64,000 nt of DNA, taken from Marinobacter alexandrii (GTDB lineage Bacteria > Bacteroidota > Bacteroidia > Cytophagales > Cyclobacteriaceae). The notes below the pieces were generated by a model. That model saw only the letters and a program-made list of their open reading frames with translations. It was not told the origin of the DNA and did not search any database. The stretch spans positions 1,062,501 through 1,126,500 of the forward strand of contig JBDWTN010000007.1 in the NCBI GenBank assembly GCA_039984955.1, read 5' to 3'. The translations under genes were made by a program, and so were the position numbers. Below, in pieces: positions 44,445-51,169 of the stretch (positions within the stretch are counted from its first letter, which is position 1; every line of letters begins with the position of its first letter).

Positions 44445-46862
44445 ATGAAAATCTGGGCTTACTTATTACTTATCATACCTCATATTGTTCTTCCACAAAG
44501 CATACAATTCCATCCAGGAGAAAAAACAATTTGCTATGCTTCTGACAAAGTTGAAAACACACATATACCAGCAAGTTTTTTAGGTGGTAGGCTTGCAAAT
44601 ACTACGGAAACAAGCGCTGAGATATCAGTCTCTTATAATGGATTCACTAATGAAGCTAGAATAGCTTTTCAATACGCGGTAGATATCTGGGCTCAAACAA
44701 TTACATCAGATGTTCCAATTAGAGTTACCGCCAACTGGTCACAATTAGGTCCAGGAGTACTAGGGTCAGCAAGTGCAACCAGTACTGTCAGCAACTTTGA
44801 AAATGCACCTGAAAAAGATACAAGATACCCACTAGCTTTAGCTGAAAAGCTCGCCAGAAAACAATTAAATTTCGAATCTCAATCCGAAGTTTCTGCCAAC
44901 TTCAACAGTCAGATTGACTGGTACTTTGGAATTGACGCAAATCCTCCATCAGATCAATATGATTTAGTTTCTGTCGTACTACATGAGATCGGTCACGGCC
45001 TAGGATTCTCAGCCTCATTTGGAGCCAACGCTCAAATAGCTGCCTGGGGTTTAGGAAATACTGGACAACCAAATACTCCGATAATTTACGATCTCTATTT
45101 AGTCGATAGGCTAGGTAATCAACTTATCGATGAAGATGTTTACGCTAACAATTCTGCAGAATTATTGGCTGCTGTAACAAATAATAGTGTTTCTTATGGG
45201 AGTTCATTGGCGGAAGATGTCTATGGGACATTTCCACCAATCTTCGCACCTAATCCATGGAATGGTGGCTCTAGTATTTCACACTTAGATGAATCTGTAT
45301 TCCCAGCAGGAAATGAAAACTCATTAATGAGTCCTCAGTTTGGACTCGGTGAGGCCATACATCTTCCCGGCGAAGTAACTAAAGCAATATTTTCTCAACT
45401 TGGTTGGGTACATACATTCATTGATCATGATGAAATTGTTTTTGCTGAAAGCCCTGGTGTTCCAGTTCGATTTCTTATAAAACTGGAAAGTGACTCCTTA
45501 ATCAATGCAAGTAATACCGAGCTCATTATATCAGAAGATAATTTCAATACCTCTACTATCTATAATTTAAGCCAAAGCAGTAATGATGATTTATATGAAA
45601 TTTCAATTCCATATGAAGACTTGCCAGACGAATCATCATACTATTTTAGATATACAAGTCCGGAAGGAAGGATTTACCAATTTCCAGAAGAAGGTTTTAA
45701 CAATCCACTCTCTGTGATAAAGGAACAAGACAATGAGGGGCCCTCAATTTCCCATGTCCCAGTCAGTTTTATTCTTCAAGAAGAATTTGATATAGAATTT
45801 AGTGTTGAGGATAATTTCGCTATTGACACTTTATATATTGAATATAAGACCACTGAAAATGGAGATAGCAATTATAAAGGTCTTGATTTTGAAGTTTCAG
45901 AAACAGAAAAGTTCGAGTTAAATAAAAGTGACTTAGGTCTTTCAGAAGATGATACTTTATTCTACAAAATCCATGCGCTAGATGTATCAGTCAATCAAAA
46001 CACATCCTCATTTCCACAAGCAGGATTCATTAGAGGTAGAGTCATTAACATTAGCGAGCAAGTCGATTTCTATTCCTTGAGTTTTGATACTCCTGAAGCT
46101 GGGGATTCATTGGTTTTAAATAATCTAAAAATGGAAACTGGGGAAGGTTTTTCATCCATGGCTATCGTTTCTGATCACCCGTATAAAAATGACGCACAAG
46201 GGCTTGCCTCCTTTATCCTAAAACATCCTATTAGGCTTAAAGAAGATTCCAAACTATCATTTGATGAGATATTATTGATCGAGCCTTCTACAGAAATAGT
46301 TATAAACGATTATTTAATCATTGAAGCATCTTCTGATAACGGTAACACATGGGTCCAAGTAGGTGAAATAGCAGATGCAAGCAATGACGATCAGTGGCTA
46401 ATGAGATACAATTCAAACGTTGAAGCTTCCGGTTCTTTGGCTACAGGAGATGCTTCACTATACAAGCAAAGAGAAATTGATTTGGTAGGACAAGCTCTAC
46501 CATTTTCTTCCAATGACAATCTCATTATCCGTTTTTCATTCGTTGTAAACAGTACAGTAAATGGATGGGGAATAAGGATTGACAATCTGAAAATTGGAGA
46601 TGGAATAGTATCAGCAGTAAAAAGTGAATCGCCAATTCTCATCTATCCAAATCCTGTCTATGAAACACTTCGCATTAACAATGCTAAAAGTGAGAATTAC
46701 AAAATGATTATTCGTGCTTTATCAGGTCAAGAAATAGATCATATTGATCTATCAGAAAATACAGACTACAAAACGCAGAAACTTCAACCAGGCATTTATC
46801 TACTCGAGATTAGAGACGAGCGTGGGAAAACAATTAAAACTGAAAAAATTATAAAAAAATGA
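44445..46862 (+). CDS. Secreted T9SS metalloprotease, HExxHxxGF type (locus B)
   Basis: An 805-residue secreted protein. A signal peptide (IWAYLLLIIPHIVLPQ) is followed by a catalytic domain with HEIGHGLGFSASF (His180, Glu181, His184). The third His expected in HExxHxxGxxH is not there (Ser/Ala instead), so the third zinc ligand must lie elsewhere, as in other bacterial secreted proteins with HEIGHGLGF. Beta-rich domains follow; the C-terminus is a T9SS sorting domain (ILIYPNPVYETLRINN, ending EKIIKK). It differs from the M43-type protease of locus A but plays the same positional role. Its stop overlaps the next ATG by four bases. Confidence 0.85.
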   Translation: MKIWAYLLLIIPHIVLPQSIQFHPGEKTICYASDKVENTHIPASFLGGRLANTTETSAEISVSYNGFTNEARIAFQYAVDIWAQTITSDVPIRVTANWSQLGPGVLGSASATSTVSNFENAPEKDTRYPLALAEKLARKQLNFESQSEVSANFNSQIDWYFGIDANPPSDQYDLVSVVLHEIGHGLGFSASFGANAQIAAWGLGNTGQPNTPIIYDLYLVDRLGNQLIDEDVYANNSAELLAAVTNNSVSYGSSLAEDVYGTFPPIFAPNPWNGGSSISHLDESVFPAGNENSLMSPQFGLGEAIHLPGEVTKAIFSQLGWVHTFIDHDEIVFAESPGVPVRFLIKLESDSLINASNTELIISEDNFNTSTIYNLSQSSNDDLYEISIPYEDLPDESSYYFRYTSPEGRIYQFPEEGFNNPLSVIKEQDNEGPSISHVPVSFILQEEFDIEFSVEDNFAIDTLYIEYKTTENGDSNYKGLDFEVSETEKFELNKSDLGLSEDDTLFYKIHALDVSVNQNTSSFPQAGFIRGRVINISEQVDFYSLSFDTPEAGDSLVLNNLKMETGEGFSSMAIVSDHPYKNDAQGLASFILKHPIRLKEDSKLSFDEILLIEPSTEIVINDYLIIEASSDNGNTWVQVGEIADASNDDQWLMRYNSNVEASGSLATGDASLYKQREIDLVGQALPFSSNDNLIIRFSFVVNSTVNGWGIRIDNLKIGDGIVSAVKSESPILIYPNPVYETLRINNAKSENYKMIIRALSGQEIDHIDLSENTDYKTQKLQPGIYLLEIRDERGKTIKTEKIIKK

Positions 46863-47539
46863 AATCACTAATCGTTTTAGCTATATGTCTATTCTCTCTC
46901 AAAAAGGCAGTTTCACAAGAAGCAAAAGGTTTTGTGAATACTAGTCAAACCGCAGAAAATATCGAAAATGGTAATACGCTTAGAACATTTGATGAAAGGT
47001 ATGAAGGCATTGAGGGGCACCCATACATGTTCAATGAAAATCAGGAAATATGGCTAGTCACAATAAAACCAGACACCATTTTAATCTTTGGGAACTTAAA
47101 TCTAGAAGCTAAAGAATTAATTTCAGTAAGTCCCGATAGGGTTAAGGGGATTATTCCTTTAAGGAATATCTCATATTTCTTGGTGGATGGTGTTAGCTGG
47201 AATGAAATTCAAATCAATGATAAAAAACACGTCGTTTCAATAGTTTATGCATCCAAAGCTTTTAAAGTTCTCAGATCGCATGATAAAGTACTCGAAAGAG
47301 CCGATTATGCAGGTGCTTATTCAAGTGGAGAAACGAAAGATGAATTTAAATATAAAACATCGCTATGGCTTGAAATGGATAATAAATTAACTCCATTTAA
47401 AATGAGAGCTAGTAATTTATCTGAGATCTTCAATTTACCAGCTAAGCAAATAAGATCATTAATTAAGAAGAGTTATTTAGATCTTAATAGAGCAGAGAAT
47501 TATTTTGAAATTTTAAAACTATTGGATGAAAATAGTTAA
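46859..47539 (+). CDS. Small exported protein coupled to the metalloprotease (GxPY family, locus B)
   Basis: A 226-residue exported protein of unknown function. Signal peptide: SLIVLAICLFSLKKAVSQ. The mature part has GHPYMFNEN, a beta-rich stretch with RNISYFLVDG, a SSGETKDEFKYKTSLWLEM strand pair, and helical NLPAKQIRSLIKKSYLDLN at the end. The layout matches the locus A protein at 7649-8338: length, G(S/H)PY motif, and C-terminal helices. It overlaps the protease stop by four bases, and the lipoprotein that follows by 14, so all three are coupled. Confidence 0.75.
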   Translation: MKSLIVLAICLFSLKKAVSQEAKGFVNTSQTAENIENGNTLRTFDERYEGIEGHPYMFNENQEIWLVTIKPDTILIFGNLNLEAKELISVSPDRVKGIIPLRNISYFLVDGVSWNEIQINDKKHVVSIVYASKAFKVLRSHDKVLERADYAGAYSSGETKDEFKYKTSLWLEMDNKLTPFKMRASNLSEIFNLPAKQIRSLIKKSYLDLNRAENYFEILKLLDENS

Positions 47540-47912
47540 GATATTAATCATTGCATTCTCTATAATTTCTTGCTCAAGAAGTGGTACTCATTTTCGTATA
47601 GACATAAACCCAGGGCTTCAACCAATAAAAGTTTCATCTATTCTCTTGATTGAAAAACCTTACAAGACAAAGTTGAGTTTCATAAATGAGTTAAAGGAAA
47701 AACATAATCTAACAGTTGAGAATAAAAACCTTATTGCCTTAATCAAGAAGTACAACCCACCTGAAGAATTGGAAATTCAGGAAGTAGATAAGCCTTCATT
47801 CATCATCTATAAAAAGGGATTGAAACCAGTGTATGTACACCTTCAATCAACATTGCACGCAGAACTATCTTCCTTGCTTTTTTCTCTAGATACTATGGAA
47901 CTATCTAAATAA
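47526..47912 (+). CDS. Small lipoprotein, function unknown (locus B)
   Basis: A 128-residue protein with a type II signal (ILIIAFSIISC, lipobox IISC) and no recognisable domain. The mature part is Lys-rich with alternating strands and helices (SFINELKEKHNLTVENKNLIALIKKY). It starts inside the end of the GxPY gene (14-base overlap) and ends 12 bases inside the end of the convergent AraC gene. It has no counterpart in locus A. Confidence 0.7.
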   Translation: MKIVKILIIAFSIISCSRSGTHFRIDINPGLQPIKVSSILLIEKPYKTKLSFINELKEKHNLTVENKNLIALIKKYNPPEELEIQEVDKPSFIIYKKGLKPVYVHLQSTLHAELSSLLFSLDTMELSK

Positions 47913-48710
47913 AGATCCTTTTTGCATAAAGAATCTCTTAGGGCTTGTGTCAAGAAAGTACTTAAAGTCTTTAATCAAATGAGATTGATCATAATAGCCG
48001 CACAGATAGGTGATCTCAGTTAAGCTTTGATCACAACTATCTCTGTAAGTCCTAATGAAATGATTGATTTTTTCGATTTTACAATACTCTTTTGGGGTAA
48101 GTCCAATTTCACGATTAAAATGTTGCTCTAATTTAGATTTACTGACATTCAAAGAGGAATATATTTCCTTAACCGAGATTGTACCATATGAATTTCTAAT
48201 CTTGCCTATCGATTCTAATATGGTAATGTTGTGATCAAAGAATGAATTTTTACTAGCAAAGCACTTTATCAATATTTCCTCCATTTGATGGATACTTTGC
48301 ATTCTTGAAGCCCTGTTAATGGCTTGTAAGGTTGATTGATTTAATCCAAGCTCGAAAACTCCATTAAAAATTTCTTTTAACCCCCTAGATATCCCATATG
48401 CATACATAGGATTGATTTTAACTAACAAGTATTCACTGTCTTTTGCGATTGTAATCTCCGTTCCTCTTCTTCTTGGCATTAAAAAATATCCAATGCCTTC
48501 TCTCATTAATATTGACCTGGCGCTTCCTAGAGCTTTGAAAGATAGATTCCCACTCACTGGTATAAATATTTCAGCTGTATTATCCGGAACTAAAATTTGC
48601 TTTGAAGGAACATTGAGTGAGTCAATCAACAAGATCTCTTCAACAATAGATATGTCTTCTTCAATTACTATTTCTTCTATGTACATTTTGGTGATATTTG
48701 TTTCATCCAA
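47901..48710 (-). CDS. AraC family transcriptional regulator
   Basis: A 269-residue regulator. The C-terminal AraC HTH pair is clear: ISVKEIYSSLNVSKSKLEQHFNREIGLTPKEYCKIEKINHFI and SLTEITYLCGYYDQSHLIKDFKYFLDTSPKRFF. The N-terminal domain (about 1-150) is a probable cupin-like sensor without a recognisable ligand site. The gene faces locus B, convergent to the lipoprotein gene. A 20-base perfect palindrome lies about 47 bases upstream of its ATG. Confidence 0.88.
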   Translation of the reverse strand: MDETNITKMYIEEIVIEEDISIVEEILLIDSLNVPSKQILVPDNTAEIFIPVSGNLSFKALGSARSILMREGIGYFLMPRRRGTEITIAKDSEYLLVKINPMYAYGISRGLKEIFNGVFELGLNQSTLQAINRASRMQSIHQMEEILIKCFASKNSFFDHNITILESIGKIRNSYGTISVKEIYSSLNVSKSKLEQHFNREIGLTPKEYCKIEKINHFIRTYRDSCDQSLTEITYLCGYYDQSHLIKDFKYFLDTSPKRFFMQKGSLFR

Positions 48711-48752
48711 AACGTATAGAAGGCACCCACTACTTATTGATTTTCAGGCACA

Positions 48753-48802
48753 TATGTAAAGAATCGCGATTCTTTATGTAAAAGATCGTGCATTTTTACA
48801 CT
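48753..48802. promoter_or_regulatory. Perfect palindrome and imperfect second copy between two AraC genes
   Basis: AAAGAATCGCGATTCTTT (48758-48775) is an 18-base perfect palindrome, extended to 20 by flanking T and A. A second, imperfect site follows: TGTAAA starts at 48755 and again at 48777, 22 bases (two helical turns) apart, the second reading GTAAAAGATCGTGC then TTTTTAC. The likely role is a dimer-binding operator for a regulator of the gene at 48710. Confidence 0.55.
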
Positions 48803-48828
48803 TTCAAAGAATTTGAATAGGGTAAACT

Positions 48829-49296
48829 TTAATTGAGTTGTTTTGATGCCCGATATTGAGTCGGAGACATCCCTGTCTCACTCTTGAAAGCATTATAAAA
48901 AGAAACTTTATTGGAAAAACCGCTTTCATCAGCGATAGCTTCAATTGTATAATGGTCGAATTTTCCTCCAGTCAATAGATCTTTTGAATATTCAATCCTA
49001 AAAGAATTAATAAACTTATTGAAGTTTCCATTACTAAATTTATTAATAGAGCGAGACAATATTCTTTCGTTGTACGAAAGTTCTGAGGCAAGATCGGAAA
49101 GTTTAAGACTCTTATTTAAGTAGAATTTTCGCTCATTGATCAGCTCAATGGTTCTATTATAAACCATTCCTAATTCCTCCTCATCTATATCTACCTTACC
49201 GGAGGATGCCTTTTTTGGTCGTTTAACATACCAAATAAGCACTATCCCTATCAAAGTAAGACTTATTGCAATCATTGTCCAATTCACGTCGAGCAT
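48829..49296 (-). CDS. Membrane-anchored AraC-type HTH protein, short
   Basis: A 155-residue protein with an N-terminal membrane helix (WTMIAISLTLIGIVLIWYV), a short basic linker, and a C-terminal AraC HTH (LKLSDLASELSYNERILSRSINKF, AIADESGFSNKVSFYNAFKSETGMSPTQYR). Long Bacteroidota regulators of this type have several membrane helices or a periplasmic sensor; here the sensor part is absent, leaving one helix. It is either a truncated relic or a minimal membrane-tethered regulator. Confidence 0.82.
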   Translation of the reverse strand: MLDVNWTMIAISLTLIGIVLIWYVKRPKKASSGKVDIDEEELGMVYNRTIELINERKFYLNKSLKLSDLASELSYNERILSRSINKFSNGNFNKFINSFRIEYSKDLLTGGKFDHYTIEAIADESGFSNKVSFYNAFKSETGMSPTQYRASKQLN

Positions 49297-49411
49297 TTGT
49301 TATATAAAAAACAAGTGTTAAAGCTAACTACCCCAATTCGCCAGAAAAATCTTCTTTTTTACAGTTACATGGTTTCAATCTTTTTTACAATCATCAGATA
49401 TGGCACTACAA

Positions 49412-49477
49412 TAACCTTGTAGTCCTCTTCATACTTAATAGAGGGGTACCGGGTTACTTCGGCCCCTCTTTTTTTTT
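49412..49477 (+). ncRNA. Candidate small RNA ending in an orphan terminator
   Basis: A near-consensus -7 box TAACCTTG (one mismatch) at 49412-49419 precedes a strong terminator at 49440-49477. A transcript of about 50 bases is possible. There is no protein gene upstream on the plus strand that this terminator could serve, because the AraC gene runs the other way. It has no similarity to a known RNA family that I can see. Confidence 0.3.
49440..49477 (+). terminator. Orphan Rho-independent terminator
   Basis: AGAGGGG (49440-49446) pairs with CCCCTCT (49463-49469), with an inner CCG/CGG pair, followed by an uninterrupted T run to 49477. On the minus strand it is not followed by T, so it works only for plus-strand transcription. 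Confidence 0.7.
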
Positions 49478-49557
49478 ACAAATGATCTTTCTGATATAAC
49501 TATTCTAAGATTATCATTTGATAATTCACAGTAATTTCATTCTATAGAACCTGAAAT

Positions 49558-49587
49558 ATTTTTTTTTCGTTAAAAAATGTACATTTG
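49558..49587 (+). promoter_or_regulatory. Promoter for the His-rich small protein
   Basis: TACATTTG at 49580-49587 is a perfect TAnnTTTG, with a T-rich -33 region at about 49558-49567. The ATG at 49607 is 20 bases further on. Confidence 0.5.
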
Positions 49588-49606
49588 AATAGGTTAACCA
49601 GCTAAA

Positions 49607-49759
49607 ATGTCAACTATGCAGAAGAAAAGAGATAATTGGCTCAACTTCAAAAACATAATCCATTATGCGTTTGATGATATGTGGAGGAGTATGTGGGAGT
49701 TTTTGCTTAAAAGGCAAAACAGATTTCATCACCATCATGCACATCACGAAGAAGAATAA
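49607..49759 (+). CDS. 50-residue His-rich small protein
   Basis: The ORF begins ATG at 49607 and encodes 50 residues; the C-terminus is HHHHAHH followed by EEE, preceded by an aromatic, Met/Trp-rich amphipathic segment (YAFDDMWRSMWEFLLK). Such a tail can bind Ni, Zn or Cu. It has its own perfect -7 box 20 bases upstream and its own terminator 28 bases downstream, which together support a real gene. No function is known. Confidence 0.6.
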   Translation: MSTMQKKRDNWLNFKNIIHYAFDDMWRSMWEFLLKRQNRFHHHHAHHEEE

Positions 49760-49786
49760 AATATACCAAGAAAATATAATTTGAAT

Positions 49787-49810
49787 AAGTCGGCATTGCC
49801 GACTTTTTTT
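49787..49810 (+). terminator. Terminator after the His-rich small ORF
   Basis: AAGTCGGCA/TGCCGACTT hairpin (49787-49804) with a two-base loop and a long T run. It lies within the 5' extension of the sigma factor frame and shows that the sigma factor cannot start at 49781. Confidence 0.8.
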
Positions 49811-49831
49811 ATTTTAAATAATTTACCGCTA

Positions 49832-49860
49832 TGCAACCATCAGCTTAGAAGCTGCATCTA
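49832..49860 (+). promoter_or_regulatory. ECF-type promoter for the sigma factor operon
   Basis: TGCAACC (49832-49838) is separated by 15 bases from GCATCTA (49854-49860), the form of an ECF promoter (AAC-containing -35 and a -10 with an ATCTA-like core). Placed directly upstream of an ECF sigma gene, it suggests autoregulation. It also places the transcript start near 49866, favouring the ATG at 49880. Confidence 0.5.
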
Positions 49861-49879
49861 CCCCATGAAGGTTAAAACC

Positions 49880-50467
49880 ATGCTGCGAATCAATAAGTCA
49901 CTAACCGAAGAAGAACTACTTGAAGGCTGCCGAAAAGGTAAGGCTTCAGCGCAGCGTAGTATGTATGACCGCCTTTCTCCTAAAATGTTAGGGGTATGCC
50001 TCAGGTACATAAAAGACAGAGAAGAAGCTGAACATGTAATGATTGGAGGTATCGTAAAGGTTTTTGAAAAAATGGATCAATTTAAAAGCGAGGGCAGCTT
50101 TGAAGGATGGGTAAGGAGAATCGTAGTAAATGATTGCCTGATGTATATCCGGAAAAATCGGAATATGTCTCTTCAAACAGATATAGAAACAGTAACTGAT
50201 AGTCCTGATTTAAGTGTGATGGAAGATGCTTTAGATACTGCCGATCTTTTAAAATTGATTAATGATTTACCCGTAGGGTATAGAACGGTGTTTAATCTCT
50301 ATGCTATTGAGGGTTACTCTCATGCTGAGATTGCAAAACAATTAGAAATAAATGAAAATACTTCTAAGTCTCAATTGAGCAGAGCTAGAAAGTGGTTACA
50401 AGCCCGCCTAGCAGAAGTTGAAAAAGAACTTGAAAATAAGATTACAAATGGATCAACAAAACATTGA
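49880..50467 (+). CDS. ECF RNA polymerase sigma-70 factor
   Basis: A 195-residue ECF sigma factor. Region 2 (RSMYDRLSPKMLGVCLRYIKDREEAEHVMIGGIVKVFEKMDQFKSEGSFEGWVRRI region) and region 4 (LPVGYRTVFNLYAIEGYSHAEIAKQLEINENTSKSQLSRARKWL region) are clear. The open frame reaches 49781 and also has an ATG at 49865, but the terminator and ECF-like promoter rule out 49781 and favour 49880 (MLRINKSLTEEELLEG). It overlaps the next gene by 20 bases. Confidence 0.92.
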   Translation: MLRINKSLTEEELLEGCRKGKASAQRSMYDRLSPKMLGVCLRYIKDREEAEHVMIGGIVKVFEKMDQFKSEGSFEGWVRRIVVNDCLMYIRKNRNMSLQTDIETVTDSPDLSVMEDALDTADLLKLINDLPVGYRTVFNLYAIEGYSHAEIAKQLEINENTSKSQLSRARKWLQARLAEVEKELENKITNGSTKH

Positions 50468-51158
50468 TCGGTTATTTAGAGAAAAACTAGACCAACTGGA
50501 GGTGGTTCCATCTTCAAATTCATGGTCGCTAGTAGAAAAACAGATTAGGCCTAAAAAGACCCCTATAATTTACTGGGTGGCTGCATCTGTGTCACTCTTA
50601 TTCATATCATGGGTGGTATGGCCGGTAACGAATACGCAAGATCTAACTCCTATTGCCTCTGAGATAACTTATCCAGTCAACCATGGTTCACCTGAGTTTG
50701 TACTTCCAGTAATCGATAAAAAGGATAAGTCGGTGAAAAAAAATATTCAAGAAAAGCAACCCATTATACAGAAGAAGATTCAAAAAGCTCATAAAGTACA
50801 TTTTGCGACGAACAATAGTCAAAAATCACAAGAAGAGATCATTGAAAAAGTTGAGCTCATTGAACCTGAATCGAAAAAGATGGTAGCTACAGCTGAGATA
50901 GAAAAGCCTGAAATCACTAATTCAGAAGCTATAGAAGTCGAAAAACCGGTTTTCAGAACCGTAAAAATTACATACATCGCTTCTTCTGACAATAAACCGG
51001 TAGAAGTACAAAAAAATGATTCTACAGGAGCTTTAAAGAAATTTATCGCCTTTGCAGGAAAAATAGATCCGGGGGATATGTTGGCCGACATGAAAACGGC
51101 TAAAGACAATCTACTTAATGGTGGATTGAAAAATAAAAAGGACAGGAATTCATTATAA
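50448..51158 (+). CDS. Single-pass membrane protein, probable anti-sigma factor
   Basis: A 236-residue protein starting at ATG 50448 (MDQQNIDRLFREKL). The short N-terminal cytoplasmic segment (FREKLDQLEVVPSSNSWSLVEK) is typical of Bacteroidota anti-sigma-like proteins next to ECF genes. One membrane helix follows (IIYWVAASVSLLFISWVVWPV), and then a low-complexity Lys/Glu-rich periplasmic part. There is no zinc anti-sigma motif. The role is inferred from position and topology. Confidence 0.65.
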   Translation: MDQQNIDRLFREKLDQLEVVPSSNSWSLVEKQIRPKKTPIIYWVAASVSLLFISWVVWPVTNTQDLTPIASEITYPVNHGSPEFVLPVIDKKDKSVKKNIQEKQPIIQKKIQKAHKVHFATNNSQKSQEEIIEKVELIEPESKKMVATAEIEKPEITNSEAIEVEKPVFRTVKITYIASSDNKPVEVQKNDSTGALKKFIAFAGKIDPGDMLADMKTAKDNLLNGGLKNKKDRNSL

Positions 51159-51169
51159 ACGATAAGGAC

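Larger units (their letters stand above)
49297..49606. other. 310-base intergenic region: no long ORF, one orphan terminator, one promoter
   Basis: Between the AraC gene and the His-rich small ORF. It holds a strong plus-strand terminator (49440-49477) with no annotated gene upstream on that strand, and a consensus promoter at 49580-49587. A 17-codon plus-strand ORF (49369-49422) is present but unsupported. The possible small transcript is described separately. Confidence 0.7.

Noticed and set aside
49369-49422. 17-codon plus-strand ORF before the orphan terminator
   Set aside because: Too short, with no ribosome site or codon signal; kept only as an alternative to a small RNA.
49781-49879. 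Extended N-terminus of the ECF sigma factor from 49781 or 49865
   Set aside because: The stretch contains a terminator hairpin and an ECF-like promoter; the extra residues are not sigma-like.
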